Shown here: in pieces, positions 1 through 9,942 of the stretch | Position numbering within the stretch: the stretch's first letter is position 1 | Layout: the number at the start of each line of letters is the position of its first letter | Assembly (NCBI GenBank): GCA_949373255.1 | Contig: CASICS010000004.1 | Span: forward strand, 1 to 41,624 | Reading direction: 5' to 3' | DNA from: an uncultured SAR86 cluster bacterium | Lineage (GTDB): Bacteria > Pseudomonadota > Gammaproteobacteria > Magnimaribacterales > AG-339-G14 | Length of the DNA: 41,624 nucleotides | The notes under the pieces: generated by a model | Database searches by the model: none | The model's input: only the letters and a program-made list of their open reading frames with translations | What the model was told of the DNA's origin: nothing | Position numbers and translations under genes: made by a program

Positions 1-424
1 TAGCTTCAGGAAAGACAACTGTACCCATATCTCTTCCATCAGCAATTAGTCCTGGTCCTTTAAATGAGAAACTTCGCTGAATAGAAAAGAGGAAATCTCT
101 GACTTCTGGAATAGTTGCAAATTCCGATGCTGATTTTGCAACATCCTCATTTCTTATAAAGCTTGATATATTTTCTTCATCTAAAAACAAAGAAATACTT
201 GAGCTATCATTTTGATACGAAAAGGATATTTCTTGTTTTTCAATTTCTTGTTTAATTTTTAAAAAATCTTTAGTTTTCAGCTTTACTGAAAGATATCCAA
301 ACATTCTGTAAAGAGAACCGCTGTCAAGTACCACCCAGCCTAATTCATCTGATAAGTTTTTAGCAAGAGTTCCTTTACCAACTCCACTAGGGCCATCAAT
401 AGTTATTATTTTTGAATTTTCCAT
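1..424 (-). CDS. cmk: Cytidylate kinase, N-terminal part (cut by window edge)
   Basis: Phosphorylates CMP and dCMP with ATP in the cytoplasm. My translation of the minus strand from the ATG at 424-422 gives a P-loop at residues 10-18 (DGPSGVGKG), then the family motif DSGSLYR, and near the window edge ADGRDMGTVVFP, all typical of Cmk. About 141 codons are present; the rest lies beyond base 1. The start overlaps the aroA stop by one base (TAATG), so translation is probably coupled. Cmk closes the gyrA-serC-pheA-hisC-tyrA-aroA-cmk supraoperon known from Pseudomonas; rpsA would be expected next, outside the window. Confidence 0.95.
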   Translation of the reverse strand, partial: MENSKIITIDGPSGVGKGTLAKNLSDELGWVVLDSGSLYRMFGYLSVKLKTKDFLKIKQEIEKQEISFSYQNDSSSISLFLDEENISSFIRNEDVAKSASEFATIPEVRDFLFSIQRSFSFKGPGLIADGRDMGTVVFPEA

Positions 425-1734
425 TAGTTAATATCTATATTTATTCCCGAGGATTTACATAAATCTATAAAATTAGGAAATGATGTTGAAACATTTTCAA
501 TGTTTAGGATTTCATTTTCACCATCTAACCTTGAGCAAGCAATTGCTGAAGCCATTGCTATCCTATGGTCTCCAAATGAATCGATTTTAATAGATTTATT
601 AAATTTTGTTTGTCCCTCAATATCAATGCCATCTGAATAAAGTTTAAAATTCACACCGAGAGCTTTTAATGAATGAGACATGGCTTCGAGCCTATCTGAT
701 TCTTTTGCTCTAAGTTCTTGTGCCCCTCTAATTCTTGTTTCGCCTGATGCAAATGCAGCAGCTATAAAAAGAACTGGAAGTTCGTCTATTAAGTTTGGAA
801 CTAATTTCTCGTCTAAATCTATGCCTATTAAGTTTGAAGTTTTTATTAAAATATCTCCAGATGGCTCATATTCGTTAAGAATATTTTTTATTTGTATATC
901 TGCTCCCATTTTTATCAACACATCTAATAAAGCTGTTCTAGTAGGATTTAATCCAATATTCTCTAGTAAAATTTCTGAATTAGGATTTATTAAAGCCGCT
1001 AAAATAAAAAAAGCAGCGGAAGAAAAATCTCCAGGAATATTAATATCTGAAGCCAAAAGACTTTTTGAGTTCTCTACTTTTATGTTCTTTGTATTATTTA
1101 TTTTTTCTACTGAGATATTCACTCCAAATTTTTTAAACATTTTTTCAGTGTGATCTCTTGTCTGATCATTTTCCACTATTTCCATTTCATGATTTCCATA
1201 TAGTGCTGCAAACATCAAAGATGACTTCACTTGAGCACTTGCAATTGGAAGAGTGTATTTGAAACCATTTAAATTTTTAGAATGGTTTATCGAAACTGGG
1301 GGAGTTCCAGATTCTTCACAAAATATCTCAGCTCCCATATTCCTTAGAGGCTCAATTATTCTCAGCATAGGTCTTTGAGAAAGTGATTTATCTCCTGTCA
1401 GTTTAGAAGAAAAATTTTGACCGACAAGAAGGCCTGCCATAAGACGCATAGAGGTTCCTGAATTGCCTAAATATAAATCTTTTTTAGGAGCTTGCAGTCC
1501 ATTCATGCCAACTCCTTTAATGACCATCCTGCCTTCTTGATTATCAATTTTTACACCCATTTCTGTAAAAGCTTTCGCAGTGTATAGACAGTCGTCTCCG
1601 TGCAAAAACCCAGTAATTTTTGATTCTCCATCTGCTATCGAAGCGCACATTATTGATCTATGTGAGATTGACTTATCTCCTGGAATTATAAATTTTCCGT
1701 TAAGACTGTCTTTTTTTTTAACTCTAAAATTCAT
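424..1734 (-). CDS. aroA: 3-phosphoshikimate 1-carboxyvinyltransferase (EPSP synthase)
   Basis: Joins shikimate-3-phosphate and phosphoenolpyruvate, the sixth step of the shikimate pathway. The 436-residue protein shows the substrate-binding start PGDKSISHR (18-26), the PEP-site motif GNSGTSMR near residue 90, TRDHTEKM in the middle, and LRAKESDRL plus GDHRIAMA towards the C-terminus. The RPMLR segment after SLSQ and the overall pattern resemble class II enzymes more than the E. coli AroA type, but the position matching Gly96 of E. coli is still glycine. It lies 3 bases after tyrA and overlaps cmk by one base. In some pseudomonads aroA is fused to tyrA; here the two are separate genes. Confidence 0.97.
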   Translation of the reverse strand: MNFRVKKKDSLNGKFIIPGDKSISHRSIMCASIADGESKITGFLHGDDCLYTAKAFTEMGVKIDNQEGRMVIKGVGMNGLQAPKKDLYLGNSGTSMRLMAGLLVGQNFSSKLTGDKSLSQRPMLRIIEPLRNMGAEIFCEESGTPPVSINHSKNLNGFKYTLPIASAQVKSSLMFAALYGNHEMEIVENDQTRDHTEKMFKKFGVNISVEKINNTKNIKVENSKSLLASDINIPGDFSSAAFFILAALINPNSEILLENIGLNPTRTALLDVLIKMGADIQIKNILNEYEPSGDILIKTSNLIGIDLDEKLVPNLIDELPVLFIAAAFASGETRIRGAQELRAKESDRLEAMSHSLKALGVNFKLYSDGIDIEGQTKFNKSIKIDSFGDHRIAMASAIACSRLDGENEILNIENVSTSFPNFIDLCKSSGINIDIN

Positions 1735-1737
1735 TTT

Positions 1738-2583
1738 TTAAATTAAAGAGTCTCTAAAGATTTTTGCTTTTTTAATATAGTCATTAATTTTTTTAGCATC
1801 AGAGTTTTCTATCAAGTTTTCTAAATCTTTTATTTCTGTCTTAAAGCTATTTAAAGAATCCAAGATATTCTCTTTATTGGAAATAAAAATATCTTCCCAC
1901 ATCTTCGGATCACTTGAAGCAATTCTCGTAAAATCTTTAAGTCCTCCTCCAGATAATAAATTAGCTTTACCAGATTTCATTTTTGAAACTGCAGAAATTA
2001 AACAGAATGAAATTAAATGAGGCAGGTGACTTGTTGATGCAAAAAAGTCATCGTGATCTTCCAAAGATAGTTCTATAGTAGAGGCTCCCATCGCTTCCCA
2101 CATTTCTGAGCAAATTTCATAAGCTTTACTAGATGTTTCTGGTAATTTTGTTAAAACAGATATTTTATTTACAAATAGATTTGAAGCAGAGTTATTGAAT
2201 CCACTTTTTTCTGAGCCTGCAACAGGGTGAGAAAGAACAAAATTAGAAGTATCGACTCCTTTAGAGCTAATAGTTTCATTTAAATCTTTTTTGACACTCA
2301 AACAATCCGAAACAAGTGAAGCTCTTGAAATAATTTCTTTATTTTTCTCTAGCTCTTTTGAAAAGGATAGAACAGGCAAAGTAAAAATTAAGATTATTTC
2401 TTTTTCAAGATCTATATCTTCTAATCTGCCATTAATAACTTTATCTTTAAAAGCAATTTCTAATGCTTGATCATCCGGATCATCTGCAAAGATTTCATAT
2501 CCTTGTTGAGATAATGATCTCGCTATAGAGCCCCCAATTAAACCTAATCCAACAATTCCAATTTGGAAATCTTTATTAAGCAT
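1738..2583 (-). CDS. tyrA: Prephenate/arogenate dehydrogenase
   Basis: Oxidative decarboxylation of prephenate (or arogenate) in tyrosine synthesis. The 281-residue protein starts with a Rossmann NAD(P) motif GLGLIGGS (12-19), has an acidic residue at the end of the second strand (FADDPDD), the SHPVAGSEKSG loop, and SHLPHLISF in the helical dimer domain. The length fits a stand-alone TyrA with no chorismate mutase or ACT domain. Its ATG overlaps the hisC end by 8 bases, which fits translational coupling. Whether it prefers prephenate or arogenate, NAD or NADP, cannot be read from the sequence alone. Confidence 0.95.
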   Translation of the reverse strand: MLNKDFQIGIVGLGLIGGSIARSLSQQGYEIFADDPDDQALEIAFKDKVINGRLEDIDLEKEIILIFTLPVLSFSKELEKNKEIISRASLVSDCLSVKKDLNETISSKGVDTSNFVLSHPVAGSEKSGFNNSASNLFVNKISVLTKLPETSSKAYEICSEMWEAMGASTIELSLEDHDDFFASTSHLPHLISFCLISAVSKMKSGKANLLSGGGLKDFTRIASSDPKMWEDIFISNKENILDSLNSFKTEIKDLENLIENSDAKKINDYIKKAKIFRDSLI

Positions 2584-3685
2584 TAAGCGACCTTTTATAT
2601 TCTTCTAAGACTGAAAGAAAAATATCTATTTCTTCTTCAAGGCCAATAGAAACTCTAAGATGAGTCGGCATTTCATAGACTTTTAACGATCGAAGAATAA
2701 TTCCTTTTTTTAAGAAAAAATCAAAACTTAAGTCTGAATCTTTCTGCGAATCAAAACTAATAAAATTTCCATACGACTCGATAAAGTCAAAGTCATGTTT
2801 CTCAAAAGCAATTTTTACTCTTTCTAAGCCTTGTTTATTTATTTTTACAGACTTTATTATGTGATCTTCGTCATTAATAGCTTCTATTCCAGCTGCAAGA
2901 GCAAGAGTATTGGCATTAAAAGGTTGACGCACTCTGTTCATAAAATCAGAAACTTCTTCTGAGCTTACTGAGTATCCCAATCTTAAAGCGGCTAATCCAT
3001 GAGCTTTAGAAAAGCTTCTAGAAATAATTAAATTCGGGAATTGTTTAACTAAGTCAAATGAAACTCTATATTTATCTTCTTCGATATATTCAAAATATGC
3101 TTGATCTATAAAAATCGCAATATTTGCAGGCACTTCTTTTAAAAAATTTATAAGGTCGTTTGTTTCTAAAACAGTTCCGGTCGGATTATTTGGAGAAGCT
3201 ATGTAAATGATTTTAGTATTCTCATCAATTAGATTCTTCATTAATTCTAAATCATGCCCCCAATTTTTAGCATCAGCTTTAATAGGAGTAGCTCCAGCAG
3301 CTTGAATTGCAAGCGGATAAATTGCGAATCCATGCTGAGAATAAATAGCATTATCGCCTTCTGATAAAAAGCATTTAGCTACAAATTCAATAAGATCATT
3401 AGATCCATTTCCAACTGTAATCATTGAAGTTTTGATATTGTATAAAGATGCAACTTTTTCTTTAAATTTTGTGGCGTTACCATCTGGGTATCGATTTAAA
3501 TCACTTTTACTTGCTATTACTGCTAACGCCTTAGGGCTAATGCCGAGAGGATTCTCGTTACTTGCTAGTTTTATAATATTTTTTAAACCTAATTCTTTTT
3601 GAGTTTGCTCTATTGGTCTTCCTGGCTCATATGGCTTTAAGCCCATAATTCCTTTATTTGCCCTATCTAAAAGTGAATCAGACAT
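2576..3685 (-). CDS. hisC: Histidinol-phosphate / aromatic aminotransferase
   Basis: PLP-dependent class I/II aminotransferase of 369 residues. Visible are LASNENPLG (40-48), SPNNPTG (164-170), the D-Q-A-Y segment (194-197) and the PLP lysine in SRSFSKAHG (K227), followed by LRLGYS. In this operon position between pheA and tyrA the enzyme is thought in pseudomonads to transaminate aromatic keto acids as well as histidinol phosphate, so it may supply the last step of tyrosine and phenylalanine synthesis. It overlaps the pheA stop by one base (TAATG). No other his gene is in the window, which supports the aromatic role; the substrate range is inferred. Confidence 0.93.
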   Translation of the reverse strand: MSDSLLDRANKGIMGLKPYEPGRPIEQTQKELGLKNIIKLASNENPLGISPKALAVIASKSDLNRYPDGNATKFKEKVASLYNIKTSMITVGNGSNDLIEFVAKCFLSEGDNAIYSQHGFAIYPLAIQAAGATPIKADAKNWGHDLELMKNLIDENTKIIYIASPNNPTGTVLETNDLINFLKEVPANIAIFIDQAYFEYIEEDKYRVSFDLVKQFPNLIISRSFSKAHGLAALRLGYSVSSEEVSDFMNRVRQPFNANTLALAAGIEAINDEDHIIKSVKINKQGLERVKIAFEKHDFDFIESYGNFISFDSQKDSDLSFDFFLKKGIILRSLKVYEMPTHLRVSIGLEEEIDIFLSVLEEYKRSLNA

Positions 3686-4773
3686 TAAAAAGCTTTTGGG
3701 TAAGAGCCTAGTAGTTTTAAGCTAAGAGTTACTAAAGAAAGATTTGCTATTAATTTTTTTACCTTTGTATCGTTTCTGTGACCCTCAAAGTCTAAAAAGA
3801 AAGAATACTGCCATTTATTAGCTTTATCTGGTCTGGACTGGATATGAGTTAAATTTATTTTACTACTTTCAAAAGTTTTTAAAACTTTAGATAAGGCTCC
3901 TGGTTGGTTTTTTAAGGAAATCAATACTGATGTTTTATCATCACCACTTTGTTTTGCATCTGATTTCCCAATAACTAAAAATCGAGTCGTATTATTTTTT
4001 TGATCTTCTATATTGCTCTTTAAAGTGCTTAGTTTGTAATCTTTGGAACTAGACGAATGAGCAATTGCCAGTGAATTACTTGTTGATTTAGCCTTTTCTA
4101 AAGCAATTCCACTACTTTCCACAGAAATGAGTTTAGCTTTGGATAAATTTGTTCCTAACCAATTTCTACACTGGGCTATTGCCTGTTCATGACCATAAAC
4201 TTTATCCACCTTATCTAGATTAATTTTTTTACCTATCAAGGAATGATTAATCGATAACTCCATTTCTCCGCATATGCTCAAATCATTTGCCTGCAAACAA
4301 TCTAATGTTTGATTTACAGAGCCTTCTGAAGAATTTTCTACTGGAACTACGCCGAATGAATTTTCTTCTTTGATAGATTCAAAAATTTGGTTTATATCTG
4401 AACAGGATACTTTTTTTGTAGAGCTTCCAAAGTGATCTATTACAGCTATTTCAGAATAGGTTCCTTTAGGACCTAAATAGAAAATATTTATTTCTTTCTC
4501 TAGAGAGAAACAAGCGGATATTATTTCTCTATAAATAGCTTTTATATTTTGCGCTTTCAATTCGCTTTTATTGAGGGATAAAAGATTTTTTATAATTTGT
4601 GCTTCTCTTTCGGGTTTATAAAAAGAATTGTCACCTATATTTTTTTTACTGCTTCCTGCTTTTATTACTAATTGAGCTCTTTTAGATAAAGATTTTAAGA
4701 TAGCTAAATCAACAGTATCTATTTGATCTCGAATTATATTTAATTCTTTATTGGTAATATTTTTTTTAACCAT
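3685..4773 (-). CDS. pheA: Bifunctional chorismate mutase / prephenate dehydratase (P-protein)
   Basis: Converts chorismate to prephenate and then to phenylpyruvate. Three domains are visible in 362 residues: an AroQ-type chorismate mutase (about 8-93, with R15, D18, K39 and the R-E-x-x-I segment near 82-85), a prephenate dehydratase domain (about 95-272) beginning FYLGPKGTYSE and carrying the catalytic NTTRF (261-265), and a C-terminal ACT domain (about 282-355) with GALSKVL and the IQSRP motif used for phenylalanine binding. Feedback inhibition by phenylalanine is therefore likely. It overlaps serC by 8 bases and hisC by 1 base within the supraoperon. Confidence 0.97.
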   Translation of the reverse strand: MVKKNITNKELNIIRDQIDTVDLAILKSLSKRAQLVIKAGSSKKNIGDNSFYKPEREAQIIKNLLSLNKSELKAQNIKAIYREIISACFSLEKEINIFYLGPKGTYSEIAVIDHFGSSTKKVSCSDINQIFESIKEENSFGVVPVENSSEGSVNQTLDCLQANDLSICGEMELSINHSLIGKKINLDKVDKVYGHEQAIAQCRNWLGTNLSKAKLISVESSGIALEKAKSTSNSLAIAHSSSSKDYKLSTLKSNIEDQKNNTTRFLVIGKSDAKQSGDDKTSVLISLKNQPGALSKVLKTFESSKINLTHIQSRPDKANKWQYSFFLDFEGHRNDTKVKKLIANLSLVTLSLKLLGSYPKAF

Positions 4774-5848
4774 TTTTATTTGAGAAATCTTTCATAAAAT
4801 CAATCAAGGCATCTACTGCCTCTTCACTCACTGCATTGTAAATACTAGCTCTCATACCGCCTACAGATCTGTGACCGCCTAAATTAAGCAGACCTGCTTC
4901 TTCTGATTCGGATAAAAACCTAGAGTCCAAAGAATCATCATTCAACAAAAAGGGAACATTCATGATTGAGCGAGAATTTACGTCGACGTCATTCATATAG
5001 AAACCACTTTCATCTATATAAGAATAAAGTTTCTTAGCCTTAGACTCATTTATTAATTTTCGGTTCATTAAGCCGCCATTATTTTTTAACCATTTAAAAA
5101 CCATACCCGATAGATACCAAGCGAAAGTTGGTGGCGTGTTGTACATAGAATCTGAATCTGCATATGTTTTGTAACTCATCATCGCTGGTAAATTGGGCTT
5201 ATCTCTTAATAAATCTTTCTTGATAATAATTATTGCTAATCCAGCAGGACCTATATTTTTTTGAGCGCCCGCATAGATTATCCCAAATTTTGATACATCT
5301 AAGGGTTCTGAAAGGATACATGAAGAACAATCAGCAACGAGATTTGTTTGTGGAAGATTATTTAAATCTTTTAAACAAACTCCATCTATTGTTTCATTTA
5401 CAACTAAATGAGTGAATTTTGAGTTCTCACTAAGCTTCCATGATTCAGGGCTTGGATATTTTTTATAGGATGCCTCGGCAGATGAAGCTGCAATATTTAC
5501 GTTTCCATATTTTTTTGCTTCTTTAATAGCTTTTATTGACCATTGACCAACATCTAAATAATCACAGATAGAATTTTGATCATCTAAAAGGTTCATTGGA
5601 ACCATAGAAAATTGCAAAGAGGCTCCGCCTTGAATGAACAAGACCTCATAATCATCGCTAACTTCTAATAAATCTATAAAATCCTGCTTTGCAGTTTCAG
5701 CTATTTCAACGAACTCTTTACTTCTGTGACTCATCTCCATTGTAGATAACCCATGGCCTTGCCAATCTAAGAGCTCAGTTTTTAAATCATTCAGAACTTC
5801 AAATGGTAATGCAGATGGGCCTGCGCAAAAGTTATATTTTCTAGACAT
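4766..5848 (-). CDS. serC: Phosphoserine aminotransferase
   Basis: PLP enzyme that makes 3-phosphoserine from 3-phosphohydroxypyruvate and also acts in pyridoxal phosphate synthesis. The 360-residue protein begins NFCAGPSALP (6-15), has HRSKEF (41-46), QGGAS (73-77) and the PLP lysine in AGAQKNIGPAG (K197); the C-terminal GGHRSVGGMRAS is the SerC signature. It lies 12 bases downstream of gyrA and overlaps pheA by 8 bases. The position between gyrA and pheA is the conserved supraoperon position. Confidence 0.97.
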   Translation of the reverse strand: MSRKYNFCAGPSALPFEVLNDLKTELLDWQGHGLSTMEMSHRSKEFVEIAETAKQDFIDLLEVSDDYEVLFIQGGASLQFSMVPMNLLDDQNSICDYLDVGQWSIKAIKEAKKYGNVNIAASSAEASYKKYPSPESWKLSENSKFTHLVVNETIDGVCLKDLNNLPQTNLVADCSSCILSEPLDVSKFGIIYAGAQKNIGPAGLAIIIIKKDLLRDKPNLPAMMSYKTYADSDSMYNTPPTFAWYLSGMVFKWLKNNGGLMNRKLINESKAKKLYSYIDESGFYMNDVDVNSRSIMNVPFLLNDDSLDSRFLSESEEAGLLNLGGHRSVGGMRASIYNAVSEEAVDALIDFMKDFSNKNG

Positions 5849-5860
5849 TATTTACCCTTC

Positions 5861-8422
5861 CTATAGATCGTCTTTAATTTGTTCAGGTAGAGGATTTTCC
5901 TCATCTTCAATAGTAAGCGCCATGCCGTTTAACAATTCATTTGCTTTTAGTTTTATGACTCTTACGCCCTGTGTATTCCTTCCGATAATACTTATTTCAG
6001 AAACTTTTGTCCTCACTAAGGTACCTTTATTAGAAATCAATATAACCTGATCATTTTCAGTAACTTCATTTGCAGCAATTAACTTTCCATTCCTTTCTGA
6101 AAGTTGCATCGCGATAACTCCTTTCGCGCCTCTTTTTGTTTTCCTGAATTGGTCAACTTTAGATCTTTTACCAAAGCCATTCTCCGAAACAGTTAAAATC
6201 TGATTATTGTTATCAGGCATTATTAACGAAATTACTGACTGATCTTTTTCTAAGGTAATTCCTTTAACTCCTCGTGTATCTCTTCCAAGCGGTCTCGCAT
6301 CTTTTTCATTAAAAAATACTGCTTTACCTGCATCGCTGACTAACATTAAGTCGTTAGAACCAGTTGTTATGGAAGTGCCAACTAATTCATCATTTGAATC
6401 TAGCTTGATTGCTCTTTTTCCAGATTTTCTTGGAAGTTTAAAATCACTTAAAGGAGTCTTTTTAATAACTCCATTTTTTGTTGCCATGAATACATAACCG
6501 TCTGCATCAAAGGTTTCAACATTTAACAGGCTGGTTATTCTTTCTGATTCATCTAATTGAATTAAATTAACCAAAGGTCTTCCTTTGGCAATTCTAGAAG
6601 CTTGAGGAATTTCATAAACTTTCAACCAGTAAACCTTTCCAAGATTTGAAAAACACAAAAGAGTTCTGTGCGTGTTGGCTACAATCAACTGCTCTACGAA
6701 GTCATCATCTTTTACTGAAGCAGCTGCTTTTCCAACTCCCCCTCTTCTTTGAGAGCGATAATCTTCCAGTGGTTGAGTCTTTGCATATCCAGCATGAGAT
6801 ATAGTAACAACCATATCTTCGGGCTTAATTAAGTCTTCTGTAGATAAATCTAGACGCTCTTCAATGGGGGTCCTTCTCTCGTCTCCGTACTCTTCTCTAA
6901 CCTCAAGAAGCTCATCTTTGATTACCTTTTGAAGTTCTTCAGGATTTTCTAAAATATTTTGTAAAAATTTTATTTCTTCAAGAATTAATTCATATTCTTT
7001 TACTAAATTATCCTGTTCTAATCCTGTTAGTTTTTGGAGCCTTAAATCTAGAATAGCTTGCGCTTGAATTTCAGAAAGCTTGTAAGAAGAGCTCGTTAAT
7101 CCATAATCATCTGGCAAAAAATCTGGCTTAGTAGTTATCGAACCTGCTTTTTTAATTAATTTTACTACAATTCCTGCTTTCCATTTCTTTGACAATAACT
7201 TTTCTTTTGCAGTAAGCGGGTCTTTTGATTTTTTTATTAAATCAATAATTTGATCTATGTTTGCTAAAGCAACGGTTAACCCTTCTAAAATATGACCTCT
7301 ATCTTTTGCTTTTTTTAATTCAAATTCGGTTCTTCTGGAAACAACCGTCCTTCTATGCGAAAGAAATATTTCTAGGATTTGTTTTAAATTTAAAAGTTTG
7401 GGAACTTTATTTACTAAAGCTACGTTATTAACTCCAAAAGCACTTTCTAAAGGGGTAAGTGCATATAAATTATTCAAAATAACTTCTGGATTTTGTCCAC
7501 TTCTAATTTCTATTACTATTCGAACACCATCTTTGTCAGATTCATCTCGAATTTCAGACATTCCTTCTACTTTTTTGTCCCTTGCTAGCTGAGCAATTTT
7601 TTCAACTAACCTGGCTTTATTTTGTTGATATGGTATTTCTGTTATGACTATTTTAGATTTGTCTTTTGCATCTGTTTCAATATCTGCCTTAGCTCTTACA
7701 ACCACTCTTCCTCTTCCAGTCTTAGCTGCATCTAAAAGACCATGAGATCCATTTATAATTCCCCCGGTTGGAAAATCTGGCCCTGGAATAATTTTTATTA
7801 AATCTTCTATTTCTAATTCAGGATTTTCTAAAAGTGCTAAACATGCATTTAAAGCTTCTGTTAAGTTGTGGGGAAGCATATTAGTAGCCATGCCCACAGC
7901 AATTCCAGAAGAGCCGTTAACTAATAGATTGGGAACTTTGGTTGGCAAGACATCTGGAATTAATTCTGTTCCGTCATAGTTTTCTACGTAATCAACAGTA
8001 TTTTTTCCTAAATCGGCTAAAAGCTCTTGAGCAATTTTAGCCATACGTATTTCTGTATACCTCATAGCTGCAGCCGAATCTCCATCCATGGAACCAAAGT
8101 TTCCTTGACCGTCAACTAAAGGGTATCTAAGAGAAAAATCTTGAGCCATTCTTACAATGGTTTCATATACAGCAGAGTCTCCATGGGGATGATATTTACC
8201 AATAACATCTCCAACTATTCTTGCTGATTTTTTATGAGCTAAATTCCAATTATTATTCAACACATTCATAGCAAATAATGTTCTTCTATGCACTGGTTTA
8301 AGACCATCTCTAGAATCTGGAAGAGCCCTTCCAACTATTACGCTCATGGCGTATTCCATATAAGAGCTTTTCAGCTCATCTTCTATATTTAAAGGTATTA
8401 TCTCTTTAGCTATATCGTCCAT
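5861..8422 (-). CDS. gyrA: DNA gyrase subunit A
   Basis: Breakage-reunion subunit of type II topoisomerase. The 853-residue protein has the N-terminal winged-helix region with LKPVHRRTL (41-49), the quinolone-determining loop GDSAVYE (81-87, serine at 83 as in sensitive enzymes, Glu at 87), and the active-site tyrosine Y122 in AMRYTE. A coiled-coil arm is followed by the beta-pinwheel with repeated GYV/GVIKKT-type blades and an acidic tail. The GyrA-box at about residues 556-562 reads QRRGGVG, with valine where E. coli has lysine (QRRGGKG). It leads the aromatic supraoperon from its own promoter; the spacer to serC is 12 bases. Confidence 0.98.
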   Translation of the reverse strand: MDDIAKEIIPLNIEDELKSSYMEYAMSVIVGRALPDSRDGLKPVHRRTLFAMNVLNNNWNLAHKKSARIVGDVIGKYHPHGDSAVYETIVRMAQDFSLRYPLVDGQGNFGSMDGDSAAAMRYTEIRMAKIAQELLADLGKNTVDYVENYDGTELIPDVLPTKVPNLLVNGSSGIAVGMATNMLPHNLTEALNACLALLENPELEIEDLIKIIPGPDFPTGGIINGSHGLLDAAKTGRGRVVVRAKADIETDAKDKSKIVITEIPYQQNKARLVEKIAQLARDKKVEGMSEIRDESDKDGVRIVIEIRSGQNPEVILNNLYALTPLESAFGVNNVALVNKVPKLLNLKQILEIFLSHRRTVVSRRTEFELKKAKDRGHILEGLTVALANIDQIIDLIKKSKDPLTAKEKLLSKKWKAGIVVKLIKKAGSITTKPDFLPDDYGLTSSSYKLSEIQAQAILDLRLQKLTGLEQDNLVKEYELILEEIKFLQNILENPEELQKVIKDELLEVREEYGDERRTPIEERLDLSTEDLIKPEDMVVTISHAGYAKTQPLEDYRSQRRGGVGKAAASVKDDDFVEQLIVANTHRTLLCFSNLGKVYWLKVYEIPQASRIAKGRPLVNLIQLDESERITSLLNVETFDADGYVFMATKNGVIKKTPLSDFKLPRKSGKRAIKLDSNDELVGTSITTGSNDLMLVSDAGKAVFFNEKDARPLGRDTRGVKGITLEKDQSVISLIMPDNNNQILTVSENGFGKRSKVDQFRKTKRGAKGVIAMQLSERNGKLIAANEVTENDQVILISNKGTLVRTKVSEISIIGRNTQGVRVIKLKANELLNGMALTIEDEENPLPEQIKDDL

Positions 8423-8489
8423 TTAGAGGGATTTATTTATATATTTTATTAATTTTTAGTAAGAAATTTAGACTCATTTAAGAGCCTCA

Positions 8490-8498
8490 ATTATATCA
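8490..8498 (-). promoter_or_regulatory. Extended -10 promoter of gyrA operon
   Basis: On the minus strand the gene-free gap 8423-8535 contains TGATATAAT, a perfect TATAAT with the extended -10 TGn element. No good -35 hexamer stands at 16-18 bases, as expected for an extended -10 promoter. The predicted start site leaves a leader of about 60 bases before the gyrA ATG at 8422. No strong Shine-Dalgarno sequence precedes that ATG. I see no convincing hairpin terminator for pntB in the same gap. Confidence 0.55.
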
Positions 8499-8535
8499 TC
8501 TTGGAGGATTGTTAAGGGGGTTATTTTCCTTAATT

Positions 8536-9942
8536 TTAAGACTTAAATTCAGAGACTAGAGTCGATATAGACTCCTTAGCATCACCGAATAACATTCTAG
8601 TATTTTCTTTAAGGAATAAAGGATTATCTATACCTGCAAAACCAGATGCCATTGATCTTTTAAGTACAAAAACGGTTTTTGCTCTATCTACCTCAATTAC
8701 TGGCATACCATAAATAGGGCTTCCTTCATTTTCTCTGGCGTCAGGGTTAACCACATCATTTGCCCCTATCACAACACATACATCAACAGTTTCCATGATT
8801 GGATTTACATCATCAGGTTCAACTAACAGATCATATGAAACATTAGCTTCTGCTAATAAAACATTCATGTGACCTGGCATACGACCGGCTACTGGATGAA
8901 TTCCATATTTAACATCACAACCATTTCCTTCTAGAAGCTCTCCAAGCTCTCTGACAGAGTGTTGAGCTTGAGAAACAGCCATTCCATAACCTGGAACAAA
9001 TAGGACTGAATTAGCCGCTTCTAATATTAGATATGAATCAGCGACGTTAATGGGTTTAACTTCTCCTTGTATCTCTGTAGATCCTCCAGCAGAGGATTTA
9101 CTCGGCGCTCCAAAGCCCCCGAACAAAACGTTTGTAAGAGACCTATTCATAGCCTTACACATAATCTGAGTTAAGATAACTCCACTTGCTCCAACTAATG
9201 ATCCAGCAACTATTAAAACATTATTATTAATAACAAAACCTGCTGAAGCTGCTGCCAACCCTGAATAACTGTTCAAAAGGGCAATAATTACAGGCATATC
9301 TGCTCCACCAATAGGAGCTGTTAAAAGAATTCCCAATATCAAGGCGACTAAAATCAGTGACGCTAAAATTGCTAGTTTTGATATTCCTAGAATGCCGGTA
9401 TCGATGATTATTTCTGCACTTAAAGCTAGACCTAACAATAAGAAGGTTATAAGTACAATTCTCTGGCCAAAAAATAAAAAAGGTTTCCCATCTAAGATTT
9501 CTGAAAGCTTTCCAAAAGCCAATAAACTTCCTGAAAAGGTAACTCCACCAATTAAAATTGTTAAAGATACAGCTGATAAAGCTATGAAGTTAAGAGCATT
9601 AAAATTAAGAAATTCTGCTGAGCCTACTAATAGACTAGCTATGCCGCCAAAACCATTAAATAAAGCGACTAATTCTGGCATGGTGGTCATTTTTACCGTA
9701 GTTGCTGCTGATGCCCCTACAATTGCTCCAGCAATTAGTGCAATTGATAAGAATTGATAAGAAATAATTGATTGATCTAAAAGAGTAACTGCTATTGCTA
9801 AAAGCATTCCCAAGGATGATATTAAATTTCCTCTTTGTGCTCTTTCTGGATTTCCTAGCATTCTTAAGCCAAAGATAAATAAAATTGATGCACAAATATA
9901 TGCAAAATCTACGAAAAAATCTGATTGAAAAAAATTGCTCAT
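8536..9942 (-). CDS. pntB: NAD(P) transhydrogenase subunit beta
   Basis: Inner-membrane subunit that carries the NADP(H) site of the proton-translocating transhydrogenase. The 468-residue protein has about eight to nine hydrophobic segments in its first 270 residues and a soluble dIII domain at the C-terminus with PGYGMAVSQAQH, HPVAGRMPGHMNVLLAEA, DLLVEPDDVNP and GANDVVNPDAR, all diagnostic. The start overlaps the preceding subunit by 4 bases (ATGA). A 101-residue open frame at 9656-9961 on the same strand is an out-of-frame shadow of this gene. Confidence 0.97.
   Translation of the reverse strand: MSNFFQSDFFVDFAYICASILFIFGLRMLGNPERAQRGNLISSLGMLLAIAVTLLDQSIISYQFLSIALIAGAIVGASAATTVKMTTMPELVALFNGFGGIASLLVGSAEFLNFNALNFIALSAVSLTILIGGVTFSGSLLAFGKLSEILDGKPFLFFGQRIVLITFLLLGLALSAEIIIDTGILGISKLAILASLILVALILGILLTAPIGGADMPVIIALLNSYSGLAAASAGFVINNNVLIVAGSLVGASGVILTQIMCKAMNRSLTNVLFGGFGAPSKSSAGGSTEIQGEVKPINVADSYLILEAANSVLFVPGYGMAVSQAQHSVRELGELLEGNGCDVKYGIHPVAGRMPGHMNVLLAEANVSYDLLVEPDDVNPIMETVDVCVVIGANDVVNPDARENEGSPIYGMPVIEVDRAKTVFVLKRSMASGFAGIDNPLFLKENTRMLFGDAKESISTLVSEFKS

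Noticed and set aside
680-1153. Open frame of 157 codons on the plus strand
   Set aside because: Antisense to aroA, which has full catalytic motifs; no recognisable protein.
9392-9757. Open frame of 121 codons on the plus strand
   Set aside because: Antisense to pntB, low-complexity translation, no motif.
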